DNA of 64,000 nucleotides from assembly GCF_029952955.1 (NCBI RefSeq), contig NZ_JASATX010000001.1:1045245-1109244 (forward strand). The letters are read 5' to 3'. Below the pieces are notes generated by a model, which saw only the letters and a program-made list of their open reading frames with translations, was not told the origin of the DNA and did no database searches. Source of the DNA: Ruicaihuangia caeni. GTDB taxonomy: Bacteria > Actinomycetota > Actinomycetes > Actinomycetales > Microbacteriaceae. The translations under genes and the position numbers were made by a program. Position 1 is the first letter of the stretch. Each line of letters starts with the position of its first letter. Positions 52,145 through 62,007 of this stretch are shown piece after piece.

Positions 52145-53068
52145 ATGGCCCACCAGTTCACCGTTGCACAGAGCCCGTGGGGTGTCGACGACGAGATCGG
52201 CGCCCTCAACCACATCACGCCCGAGTCGCGCGTCAACGTGCTGGCCCGCGTCGACGGATCGCGCGTGTTCGATCTCTCGTGCGAGTACTTCGTCGGGATG
52301 CCGACCTGGAGCGCGCTCGGCGACCCCGCGTATCAGATCTACAAGACGCACGACCCGGCCGGCGATGTGGTCACGAACCCGCTGGGCCTGGACGACGACG
52401 CCAACAAGCTCACGAGCTACACGGGCGACGCGATCGCGATGTACACCCACAGCGGCACGCACATCGACGCGCTCAACCACTTCGGCTGTCACGGCGAGAT
52501 CTTCAACGGGTACCACGCGCACGAGCACTTCGGGAACCGCACCTGGAACAAGTGCGGCGTCGACACCATCCCGCCGATCATCGCGCGAGGCGTGATGCTC
52601 GACATCGCCGCGCTGAAGGGCGTCGAGCAGCTCGAGCCCTCGTACGGCATCGGCCCCGACGACCTGCAAGCCGCCGCAGAGCGCCAGGGCGTCACGGTGC
52701 AGACCGGCGACGTGGTGATCATCCGCACGGGGCGCTACCGCGAGTGGCCGGATGCCGCGGCGTTCCTCACCGACGAGCCGGGCCTCAACCTCGACGGCGC
52801 GAAGTGGCTCGTCGAGCAGGGGGCGATGATCGTCGGCGCCGACAATGTCGCGATCGAGCAGTTGCCCGCACAGAACGAGTCGACGTGGATTCCTGTGCAC
52901 ATGTACCTGTTCAACGAGGCCGGGGTGCCGATCATCGAGGTGCTCAACTGCGAGGAGCTCTCGGCGGCGGGCGTCTCGGAGTTCGCGTTCATCGGGCTGC
53001 CGCTCAAGCTGCGCGGCGCCTCGGCGTCGCCCATCCGCTGCATCGCGATGCCGCTTCGAGCGGAGTAG
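52145..53068 (+). CDS. Cyclase-family (kynurenine formamidase-like) metal hydrolase
   Basis: A 307-residue PF04199 protein with the metal motif HSGTHIDALNH (from residue 102), DIAALKGVEQL and TGDVVIIRTGR. Members hydrolyse arylformamides, isatin and related cyclic amides using a Zn or Mn pair. The ATG has GGGAGG seven bases upstream; the frame is open upstream but unsupported. It is followed after nine bases by a carbamoylase-like gene, so the pair probably opens a cyclic amide and then removes a carbamoyl or formyl group. Confidence 0.88.
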   Translation: MAHQFTVAQSPWGVDDEIGALNHITPESRVNVLARVDGSRVFDLSCEYFVGMPTWSALGDPAYQIYKTHDPAGDVVTNPLGLDDDANKLTSYTGDAIAMYTHSGTHIDALNHFGCHGEIFNGYHAHEHFGNRTWNKCGVDTIPPIIARGVMLDIAALKGVEQLEPSYGIGPDDLQAAAERQGVTVQTGDVVIIRTGRYREWPDAAAFLTDEPGLNLDGAKWLVEQGAMIVGADNVAIEQLPAQNESTWIPVHMYLFNEAGVPIIEVLNCEELSAAGVSEFAFIGLPLKLRGASASPIRCIAMPLRAE

Positions 53069-53077
53069 GAGCGCGCC

Positions 53078-54403
53078 GTGTCCGCCACGCCCACGCCTTC
53101 GTCTTCGTCTTCGTCTTCGTCTTCGTCTTCGGCTCCGGCTTCCGATGCCGGCTCGCTGCGCATCGACCCCGAACGTCTGCGCGCGTACCTCGACGCGTTC
53201 GCCTCCCCCGACGTGGGCGGAACACCCCAAGGCGGAGTGTCGCGCCCTGCCGCCTCCGATGCTGACAAGGCCGCGCGCGACCGGTTCACCGAGACGGCGC
53301 GCGAATTGGGGCTCGAGGTGCGATTCGACGACGTCGGCAACATGACGGCCCGCCGACGCGGGGCCGATGACGCTGCACTGCCGGTGCTGATCGGCTCGCA
53401 CCTCGACACGGTCGTGCCCGGCGGCCGCTTTGACGGCATCCTCGGGGTGGCGATCGCGCTCGAGACGGTTGCGGCCATGAACGATGCCGACGCTCGCACG
53501 CAGCGTCCGGTCGTGGTCGTGAACTGGATGGGCGAGGAGGGGGCGCGCTTTCCGCCGGCGATGCTCGGCACGGGCGTGATCACGGGTCAGTGGGACGCCG
53601 CGTACGCGCACTCGCGAACGGATGCCGACGGCATCCGCCTCGACGACGCCCTCGAACGCATCGGCTATCTCGGCGAGCCCGAGCACCGCGTCGGCGACTT
53701 CTTCGCCTCACTCGAAGCGCATATCGAGCAGGGACCGCAACTCGAGCAGTCAGGCGCGCTGGTCGGCATCGTGCCTCGTGTCGAGCCGGTGCGCTGGAAC
53801 ATGGTGCGAGTGACCGGCACCGGTGGGCACGCAGGAGGTCCAGGCCCAGGCGGTCGGCACGAGGCCGTGGTCGCGGCCGCGCGCATGATCGTGGCGGCCC
53901 GTGACTCGGCCGTGGCTGACGGCGCGTTCAAGACGACGGTCGGCCGCATGCGCGTGGAACCGGGCTCGACCAATGTGATCGCGCACGAGGCCGAGTTCAG
54001 CCTCGATGTTCGCGCCCACGACGACGAGACCCTCGACCGCCGGCTCGACGAGCTGGAAGCACTCTTCCGCAGCATCGCAGGCGAAGAGGGTGTCGGCGTC
54101 GAGATCGACCGCTTCTGGTCGATGCGCAGCCCCGCATTCGACGAGCGCATTCAACGGATGCTGGAGCGCGCCGCCGACGCCCGCGGCATCCGCTGGCAGC
54201 ACACCGTCGGCACGATCGGGCACGACAGCGTTCATCTCGCGGGTGCCGGCCCCACCGCCATGCTGTTCACGCAGACGCGCGATGGGCGCTCGCACTGCGA
54301 GGACGAATTCGCACCGTGGGAGTCGGTCGTCGCCACCGCGCAGGTCTTCGCCGACACCGCGCTGGCGTTGGCGAACTCCCGCGAGCTCGACAGCGCGAGC
54401 TGA
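53078..54403 (+). CDS. M20-family N-carbamoyl-L-amino-acid hydrolase-like protein
   Basis: A 441-residue Zn-dependent amidohydrolase (AtzC/hydantoinase-carbamoylase group). The metal site is in IGSHLDTVVPGGRFDGILGV, VNWMGEEGARFPP and LEAHIEQGPQLE; the dimerisation domain contains VTGTGGHAGGPGPGGRHEAV, and the C-terminal HDSVHLAGAGPTAMLF is also a ligand region. It cleaves ureido or allantoate-type C-N bonds. The N-terminus has a run of eleven serines from a DNA hexamer repeat. The start is a GTG nine bases after the cyclase stop, in an operon with it. Confidence 0.9.
   Translation: MSATPTPSSSSSSSSSSSAPASDAGSLRIDPERLRAYLDAFASPDVGGTPQGGVSRPAASDADKAARDRFTETARELGLEVRFDDVGNMTARRRGADDAALPVLIGSHLDTVVPGGRFDGILGVAIALETVAAMNDADARTQRPVVVVNWMGEEGARFPPAMLGTGVITGQWDAAYAHSRTDADGIRLDDALERIGYLGEPEHRVGDFFASLEAHIEQGPQLEQSGALVGIVPRVEPVRWNMVRVTGTGGHAGGPGPGGRHEAVVAAARMIVAARDSAVADGAFKTTVGRMRVEPGSTNVIAHEAEFSLDVRAHDDETLDRRLDELEALFRSIAGEEGVGVEIDRFWSMRSPAFDERIQRMLERAADARGIRWQHTVGTIGHDSVHLAGAGPTAMLFTQTRDGRSHCEDEFAPWESVVATAQVFADTALALANSRELDSAS
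53098..53131. repeat. Hexanucleotide tandem repeat (TTCGTC)
   Basis: Five full TTCGTC units and a partial sixth within the 5' end of the carbamoylase gene encode a poly-serine tract. The unit keeps frame, so slippage would only change its length. Confidence 0.9.
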
Positions 54404-54453
54404 GCGGCTGGCGGGTTCGCTTCCGAGCGAGGCCGGATGGGTGCGACGGCGGG

Positions 54454-56286
<1,833 letters not shown>

Positions 56287-56387
56287 TCAGCCGCGTGACG
56301 GGCCGCCGTGGTGGCCGGCGGGAGCATGCTGTCCAGCGCACTCCTCTTTGCCGCGAGATCCCCCTTCCCGGCCAGACTTGCACGCGA

Positions 56388-56429
56388 GGGCCAGAGTTGC
56401 TCCTCTGGCCCGCGTCGGCAACTCTGGCC
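56388..56429 (-). promoter_or_regulatory. Overlapping hairpins upstream of pyrG
   Basis: Arms GGCCAGAGTTGC (56389-56400) and GCAACTCTGGCC (56418-56429) form a perfect 12-bp stem. An alternative 9-bp stem joins 56388-56396 with 56403-56411 and excludes the first. A further near copy, GGCCAGACTTGC, is at 56370-56381. The region lies between a small membrane-protein gene and pyrG on the minus strand; it may end the upstream transcript or act as a switch. Confidence 0.5.
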
Positions 56430-56486
56430 GGCGTCGGGAAGACAGCCGCCGGGGGCGAGTTGAGGCGAGGGGTCGGGCGTGGCGCT

Positions 56487-56750
56487 TCAGCGGGTGAAGA
56501 CGCGGCCGTAGGCGTCGACCGTGACGACCATCGTCTCCTTGATGCGGTTCAGGGCGCGGTAGATCACGTAGATGAGCCAGAGACCGCCGGTGATGAACAC
56601 CAGCACCGTGTTCCAGAACCAGCCGATCCGCTTGTTGCGCGAGAGCACCGCTTGCCCGATCGATGCCGACTCGACCGTCCAGCCCTGCCTCACGTATCGC
56701 GCGACCTCGGTGTTCAACGCCTGAGCACGTGATTCTTCAGACATAGCCAT
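56487..56750 (-). CDS. Small membrane protein with cytoplasmic N-domain
   Basis: An 87-residue protein: a soluble start (LNTEVARYVRQGWTVESASIGQAVL), a central hydrophobic helix (FWNTVLVFITGGLWLIYVIYR) and a short soluble end (MVVTVDAYGRVF). The N-terminal pattern with QGW is shared by many small actinobacterial membrane proteins of unknown role. Lies between pyrG and recN on the same strand. Confidence 0.75.
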   Translation of the reverse strand: MAMSEESRAQALNTEVARYVRQGWTVESASIGQAVLSRNKRIGWFWNTVLVFITGGLWLIYVIYRALNRIKETMVVTVDAYGRVFTR

Positions 56751-56827
56751 ACCTGCACCGTACGCGCGCCGGTTGTGCGGGAACAGGTCGTCGGACGTGC
56801 GGCCGCCGATCCCGAAACGTGACCGAT

Positions 56828-56872
56828 GCCTACGTGACCGAGGCCTACGTGACCAATGCCTACGTGACCGCA
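56828..56872. repeat. 15-base tandem repeat at the recN 3' end
   Basis: Three copies of GCCTACGTGACC plus three variable bases, at 56828, 56843 and 56858, with a partial copy before them. The last copy contains the recN stop codon (56860-56862). Confidence 0.85.
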
Positions 56873-58584
56873 GCGGATGCCGCGTCGAGCAGTTCGCGAG
56901 CGTGCGCCAACGCGCTCTCCGAGTCGCTCAGGCCGCTGAGCAACCGCGCCATCTCCTCGAGCCGCGCGTCACCCTCGAGCTGCTGGATGCTCGAGGCGGT
57001 GACCTCACCGTGCTCCTTGACCACGCGAAGGTGGTTGTTCGCGAATGCCGCAACCTGCGCCAAGTGGGTGACGACGATCACCTGCGCGGTCTGCGCGAGC
57101 CTCGCAAGGCGCTTGCCGATCTCGATCGCGCTCGCTCCCCCGACGCCCGCGTCGACCTCATCGAAGACGAAGGTCGGCACCGGATCGCTCGAGGCGATCA
57201 CCACCTCGATCGCGAGCATCACGCGCGAGAGCTCTCCGCCAGAGGCGCCCTTGCCGAGCGGACGAGGGTCGGCACCGCGGTGCGGCTGGAGGAGGATCGA
57301 GACTGCGTCGCGGCCGTGCGCCGCGAACTCCTCGCGCTCGTCAACCTCCACCACCAGACGGGCGTCGGGCATCGCGAGCGCAGCGAGCTCCTCGCTGACC
57401 CGGTCGGCGAGAGCCGCGCCGGCTTCGCGGCGGAGCGCGGTGACCTCGGAGCCGAGTGCGTCGAGCGCCTCGGCATCCGCCTGCACCTCTGCGGTCAGCG
57501 CCTCGATGCGGTCGTCGTCGCCGTCGAGCTCGAGCAGGCGGAGACCGGCACGGTCGAAGTACTCGAGCACCTCGTCGATCGATTCGCCATAGCGGCGGGT
57601 CAGGGAGGCGAGGGCGGCGCGGCGTTCCTGCACCGCATCGAGCTCGCCAGACGCTTCGAGGTCGAGGCCATCGAGGTAGCCGGCGAGCTGCGTGGCCGCC
57701 TCGGCGAGTTGGAACGAGACCCCGGCGAGCAGTTCGCCGATCGGCGCGAGCGCCGCATCGTGCGTCGCGACGCGCTCGACCGCGCGGCGGGCCTGCTCGA
57801 CCATGCCGATCGCATCGACGCCGTCGTCGAGCCGTTCGGTCGCGATCGCCTCATGCGCGGCGGATGCCGCAGCCCGCAGCTCTTCAAGGTTCGTCAGCCG
57901 CTCGGCCTGCTCGGCGAGGGCCGCATCTTCACCCGTCCGAGGCGATACCGCCTCGATCTCATCGATGGCGGCGCGGAGCTCTTCGGCTTCGCGGCGCCGA
58001 TGGTCGCGCTCGGTGACGAGTTCATCGAGTTCGCCGCGGCGTCGCTGCCAGCCGTCGTACCGCTCGCGATAGCGGCCGAGCGCATCGGCGAGCGCGGCAC
58101 CCGCGAAGCGGTCGAGAGCGTCGCGCTGGGCCTGTTGGGACCGCAAGCGCAACTGGTCGGATTGCCCGTGCACCACGACGAGCTGCTCACCGAGCTCCGC
58201 GAGCAACCCCGCGGGCGCTGAGCGGCCGCCCACCCAAGCACGGCTGCGCCCCTCGGCCGACACCGAGCGCGACATGAGCAGCGCCTCGACGGCGGCTCCC
58301 GCCCCGTCGCTGCCGGCCGGGTCGGTGGAGCCGCCGGCATCCTTCGCTCGGTCGAGCACAGCGTGCTGCTCCGGAAGCAGCCAGTGTCCTTCGGCGACCG
58401 CCTGCGACGCTCCCGCCCGCACGACGCCGCTCTCGGCCCGCTGGCCGAGCAGCAGTCCGAGCGCGGTCACGACCATGGTCTTGCCTGCGCCGGTCTCGCC
58501 GGTGAGGGCGGTGAACCCCGGGCCGAGCGGCAGGGTGGCCTGCTCGATGACGCCGAGGTCGCGAATGGTGATCTCTTCGATCAC
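56860..58584 (-). CDS. recN: DNA repair protein RecN
   Basis: A 574-residue SMC-like ATPase for double-strand break repair. N-terminal IEEITIRDLGVIEQATLPLGPGFTALTGETGAGKTMVV holds Walker A; a central coiled coil spans about 160-370; the C-terminal half has GASGGELSRVMLAIEVV (signature) and TFVFDEVDAGVGGASA (Walker B), then VVTHLAQVAAFA. The ATG overlaps the nadK stop by four bases. The classical nadK-recN coupling supports both calls. Confidence 0.95.
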   Translation of the reverse strand: MIEEITIRDLGVIEQATLPLGPGFTALTGETGAGKTMVVTALGLLLGQRAESGVVRAGASQAVAEGHWLLPEQHAVLDRAKDAGGSTDPAGSDGAGAAVEALLMSRSVSAEGRSRAWVGGRSAPAGLLAELGEQLVVVHGQSDQLRLRSQQAQRDALDRFAGAALADALGRYRERYDGWQRRRGELDELVTERDHRRREAEELRAAIDEIEAVSPRTGEDAALAEQAERLTNLEELRAAASAAHEAIATERLDDGVDAIGMVEQARRAVERVATHDAALAPIGELLAGVSFQLAEAATQLAGYLDGLDLEASGELDAVQERRAALASLTRRYGESIDEVLEYFDRAGLRLLELDGDDDRIEALTAEVQADAEALDALGSEVTALRREAGAALADRVSEELAALAMPDARLVVEVDEREEFAAHGRDAVSILLQPHRGADPRPLGKGASGGELSRVMLAIEVVIASSDPVPTFVFDEVDAGVGGASAIEIGKRLARLAQTAQVIVVTHLAQVAAFANNHLRVVKEHGEVTASSIQQLEGDARLEEMARLLSGLSDSESALAHARELLDAASAAVT

Positions 58585-59603
58585 GCGCCGCTCCCCCGCT
58601 CCGCACCCCGCTCTGCCGCTCGCTGCTCAGTCGCTCGTTGCTCAGTGGCTCGCTGCTCAGCGCTGGCGCCAGACCGCTCGCCTGGCGCGACGTGCTCGCG
58701 GGCCGGTCCTCGCCAACCGTGCACGGGAAGCTGGAACTTGCGCACGAGGCGGTCGGTGAACGGCGCCGGGTCGAGCCGGGCGAGCCGCACGGGCACCTCT
58801 GATCGGGTGGCAGTGACGCGGGCTCCGGATTCGAGGTCGCGGGCACGCCGGCCATCGCACCAGAGCACGCCGCCGTTCTCAGAGCGCGCGAGCACCTCGA
58901 TCGCGAGCACCGATTCGGGGGCGACGACGAGCGGCCTCGCGAACAGTGCGTGCGCGCTCAGCGGCACGAGGAGCATGGCGTCGATATTCGGCCATACGAC
59001 GGGGCCACCGCCTGAGAAGGCATAGGCCGTCGAGCCGGTCGGGGTCGACATGACCACACCGTCGCAGCCGAAGGTCGACAGGGGGCGAGCGTCGACCTCG
59101 ATGGCGACCTCCAGCATCCGCTCTCGGCTTCGCTTCTCGACGGTCGCCTCGTTGAGCGCCCAGGTCTCATAGACGACCGCTCCGTCGGCTTCGACCTCGA
59201 CCTTCAGGGTCATGCGCTCTTCGACCTCGTAGTCTCGAGCGAGTGCGCGTGAGACGGTCGCCGTGAGCTCGTTGCGCTCGCTCTCGGCGAGGAACCCGAC
59301 GTGCCCCATGTTCACGCCGAGCAGGGGCGCCGCGCCTCCGCGTGTGAGCTCTGCGGCCCGCAGGATCGTGCCATCGCCGCCGAGCACGATGGTGAGCTCG
59401 AGGTCGTCGACCTCGACGTCGCGCCCGAGCACGCGCATGCGCTCGAGATCCGGCGCGACGGCGATCATCTCTGCGTGCTCGTCGCGGGAGAGCACTGGCA
59501 CTGTGCCGGCCTCTGTGAGCTGTCGGCACACGGCGACAGCAGACTCAAGAGACTCTTCACGCCCGGTGTGCGCGACCACGAGGAAGTACCGCGTCGTGGT
59601 CAC
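58581..59603 (-). CDS. nadK: NAD kinase
   Basis: A 340-residue ATP-NAD kinase making NADP. TIVLGGDGTILRAAEL contains the GGDG motif (75-78), LLGVNMGHVGFLAE the second conserved segment, and TPTGSTAYAFSGGGPV the Gly-rich loop. The GTG at 59603 has AGGAGG five bases upstream, so the 71 codons before it are dropped. The C-terminal 40 residues are a degenerate EQRAT repeat. Confidence 0.95.
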   Translation of the reverse strand: MTTTRYFLVVAHTGREESLESAVAVCRQLTEAGTVPVLSRDEHAEMIAVAPDLERMRVLGRDVEVDDLELTIVLGGDGTILRAAELTRGGAAPLLGVNMGHVGFLAESERNELTATVSRALARDYEVEERMTLKVEVEADGAVVYETWALNEATVEKRSRERMLEVAIEVDARPLSTFGCDGVVMSTPTGSTAYAFSGGGPVVWPNIDAMLLVPLSAHALFARPLVVAPESVLAIEVLARSENGGVLWCDGRRARDLESGARVTATRSEVPVRLARLDPAPFTDRLVRKFQLPVHGWRGPAREHVAPGERSGASAEQRATEQRATEQRAAERGAERGSGA

Positions 59604-59673
59604 ATGGGCCTCCTCGTGTCGAGCAATGCGGTCGAGCGCCGGCGATGCGCCTCTCCGCTCGGTGCAAGCTCGT

Positions 59674-60552
59674 TCAGAGCATCGCCTCGATCCGCTCATC
59701 CCATTCTGTCGGAAGCGCCCCGTGAACCCGGTTGAACCAGGCCAGATACTCGCGATTCCCCGACCCGCCCGCGATCGGGGAGGGCACGAGGCCCGCCGTG
59801 GCGAGCCCCGCGTCATGCGCCGCCCACAAGACCGTACTGATCGCTTCGCGTCTCAAACCTGCGTCGCGCACGATGCCCTCCCGCACGCCGCCGCGGCCCA
59901 CCTCGAACTGCGGCTTGATCAGCAAGACGTAGTCGGCGTCCGGGCCGCAGGTCGCAACCAGCGCAGGAAGCACGAGCGTCAAAGAGATGAAGCTCAGGTC
60001 GCCGACGACGAGCGTGGGCAGTTCAAAAGGCTGGGATGCCGGCGAGCCCGAAGCGCGCGACGCCGAGTCCTGGACGACCTCCGCCAGGTTGTCGCGAGAG
60101 AGCTCCCGCGCGTTGAAGCCCTCGATCACCGTCACCCGAGAGTCGGCCCGGATCGGCCCTGCCAACTGCCCATGCCCGACGTCGAGGGCGATGACCTCGC
60201 GTGCGCCGCGCTCGAGCAGTACCTGCGTGAAGCCGCCGGTCGAAGCTCCCACGTCGAGCGCGACTCGTCCTGCGGGGTCGATGTCGAAGCCGTCGAGAGC
60301 GGCGAGAAGCTTATGGGCGGCGCGACTCACATAGTGGTCGGCGCCCTCGACCCGCAGCGACTGGCTCGGGGCGACCTTCGCAGACGCCTTGGTGACCGGC
60401 CGTTCGTCCACGAACACGAGGCCATCCGCGATGAGAGCGGCGGCGTGGCTGCGCGAGCGGGCGAGACCACGCTCGGCGAGTGCCGCGTCCAGCCGGCGGA
60501 GCTCCCCGGCGACAGCGGCCGAGCTCCCTGAGTCGGCCGAGGCGTCGATCAT
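59674..60552 (-). CDS. tlyA: TlyA-family rRNA (cytidine-2'-O)-methyltransferase
   Basis: A 292-residue S4-FtsJ protein. S4 domain about 17-80 (RRLDAALAERGLARSRSHAAALIADGLVFVDERPVTKAS), then a methyltransferase domain with LDVGASTGGFTQVLLERGA (AdoMet site) and LVVGDLSFISL; KPQFEVGRGGV holds the catalytic Lys region. TlyA methylates 16S and 23S rRNA in mycobacteria and affects capreomycin sensitivity; here this is inferred. The ATG overlaps the small upstream gene by four bases. Confidence 0.93.
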   Translation of the reverse strand: MIDASADSGSSAAVAGELRRLDAALAERGLARSRSHAAALIADGLVFVDERPVTKASAKVAPSQSLRVEGADHYVSRAAHKLLAALDGFDIDPAGRVALDVGASTGGFTQVLLERGAREVIALDVGHGQLAGPIRADSRVTVIEGFNARELSRDNLAEVVQDSASRASGSPASQPFELPTLVVGDLSFISLTLVLPALVATCGPDADYVLLIKPQFEVGRGGVREGIVRDAGLRREAISTVLWAAHDAGLATAGLVPSPIAGGSGNREYLAWFNRVHGALPTEWDERIEAML

Positions 60553-60770
60553 GCGCGAGGAAGGTCGCCGGCCTCGAGTGCCGACTTGAGCTCCTCGAAG
60601 AGCTGCGTGTACGCCTCAGCGCGCTGCTCGAGCGGCTGGTCCTCGATCAATGCGACGCGCGAGAGCAACTCCTCGGCGAGGGCCTCGTCGCGCGCCGTAT
60701 CGGCCACGAATTCCTGCCCGGCATTCGAACCCACCGGTTCTTTCACCGCGGCATCGCTCCCCTGATCCAT
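60549..60770 (-). CDS. Small acidic protein upstream of tlyA
   Basis: A 73-residue acidic protein with a helical second half: ALAEELLSRVALIEDQPLEQRAEAYTQLFEELKSALEAGD. The pattern 'LIEDQPLEQRAEAY..LHEEL' is common for short genes between a HAD phosphatase and tlyA in actinobacteria; the function is unknown. The ATG at 60770 is chosen; upstream codons are not conserved in style. Confidence 0.8.
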   Translation of the reverse strand: MDQGSDAAVKEPVGSNAGQEFVADTARDEALAEELLSRVALIEDQPLEQRAEAYTQLFEELKSALEAGDLPRA

Positions 60771-60870
60771 GCCCACAGCGTAATCCCCGCTCGCTGAGCC
60801 GCCACTGCGGAGCAAGCCGGTCGAAGCCACAGCGGCTCCAAGCACCCGTACCGCGGTTCGACCCAGAACG

Positions 60871-62007
60871 TCACCGCGACGGAGGCTCGATGCCGAGTCG
60901 GCGGAACACGGCATCCGGAACATCGATGCCGTAGATCGCAAGACCGGTCTCCCAGATCGCTCGGGATGCTGCCCGCAGCAGGTCGATGGGCTCTCCATCG
61001 TCGGCGAGCACTTCAACGCGGTTACGGCGCATGATCACCGACGCCGCGCCCACGGTCACCGCACCGTCACTGTCGATTAAGACCGGCGGATACGGTTCGT
61101 GAAGCGCTCTGAGGTCGTCGACGATATAGGTGGGGCGATCGCCCTTCCCAGCGGCGAGCAGCTGCTTCGCGCCATCGACGCCAGTCAGCACGAGCACCGA
61201 GTCGATGCCGACGCGGTTCGCGCCGCGGATGTCGGTGTCGAGGCGGTCACCGACGAACACGGCGTTGCGCGTGCCATAGCGATCGAGCGCGGTCTCATAG
61301 ATCGCCGGCTCGGGCTTGCCCGCGGTCACCGGGAGCCGCCCGACCGCGAGGTGCACGGCGGAGACGAGCGACCCGTTCCCTGGAGCGATGCCGCGCTGCA
61401 ACGGAATGGTCCAGTCGCTGTTCGTCGACACCCACGGGATGCCGGGGGCGCCGTCGACGCTCTGCAGCGCGAACGACGCTTCGGCGAGCTGTCGCCAGCC
61501 GACGTCCGGGTGGAACCCTTGGATCACCGCTGAGGGCCGATCGTCGGCCGAGCGGGTGACGGTGTAGCCAGCGGACTCGACCTGGGCAGTGAGGCCCTCA
61601 CCACCGACCACCAGCACGGTGGCGGGCGGCGGCACGAGTTCAGCGAGCGCTCGCACAGCGGCCTGCGGTGAGGTCACCACGTCGTCGTCAGCCAATTCGA
61701 GCCCGAACTCGCGCAGTTGATTCGCGACCGTGCTCGGCGTGCGTGCAGCGTTGTTGGTGAGGTAGGCGACCCGGACAGTCGACGCGGCTCGCCGTATGCT
61801 CTCCACGGCATATGGAAGCGCGACGTCGCCGCGGTACACCACACCGTCGAGGTCGGCGAGCATCAACTCCGCACCGTCGAGCGGAGTCTTGGCGTCGGCC
61901 GCGCGCGCATTCGATGCCGGAAGCAGTCGGTCCTGCGGTCCTTGCGACCTCAGGGCGGCTTCGCGGGACGCAGGGTCAGTCGTGCGCCGGCTCTCCGTCG
62001 CCGTCAC
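60871..62007 (-). CDS. HAD-IIA family sugar phosphatase-like protein
   Basis: A HAD-IIA (NagD/PGP-like) hydrolase: LADLDGVVYRGD is motif I, LTNNAARTP motif II, KPEPAIYETAL and FVGDRLDTDIRGANRVGIDSVLVLTGV motifs III and IV. Likely substrate is a small phosphorylated metabolite such as 2-phosphoglycolate or a sugar phosphate. The start is uncertain: the GTG at 62007 overlaps the upstream gene by 32 bases and gives 378 residues; the ATG at 61863 gives 330 but begins only three residues before the catalytic motif. Confidence 0.85.
   Translation of the reverse strand: MTATESRRTTDPASREAALRSQGPQDRLLPASNARAADAKTPLDGAELMLADLDGVVYRGDVALPYAVESIRRAASTVRVAYLTNNAARTPSTVANQLREFGLELADDDVVTSPQAAVRALAELVPPPATVLVVGGEGLTAQVESAGYTVTRSADDRPSAVIQGFHPDVGWRQLAEASFALQSVDGAPGIPWVSTNSDWTIPLQRGIAPGNGSLVSAVHLAVGRLPVTAGKPEPAIYETALDRYGTRNAVFVGDRLDTDIRGANRVGIDSVLVLTGVDGAKQLLAAGKGDRPTYIVDDLRALHEPYPPVLIDSDGAVTVGAASVIMRRNRVEVLADDGEPIDLLRAASRAIWETGLAIYGIDVPDAVFRRLGIEPPSR

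Noticed and set aside
53078..53160. Frameshift at the poly-serine tract
   Set aside because: The repeat unit is six bases and the frame continues into a normal M20 domain, so the gene is intact.
51812..53686. 624-residue minus-strand open frame opposite the cyclase/carbamoylase pair
   Set aside because: Covers two genes with intact catalytic motifs on the plus strand; translation is Arg/His/Asp-rich without any fold signature.
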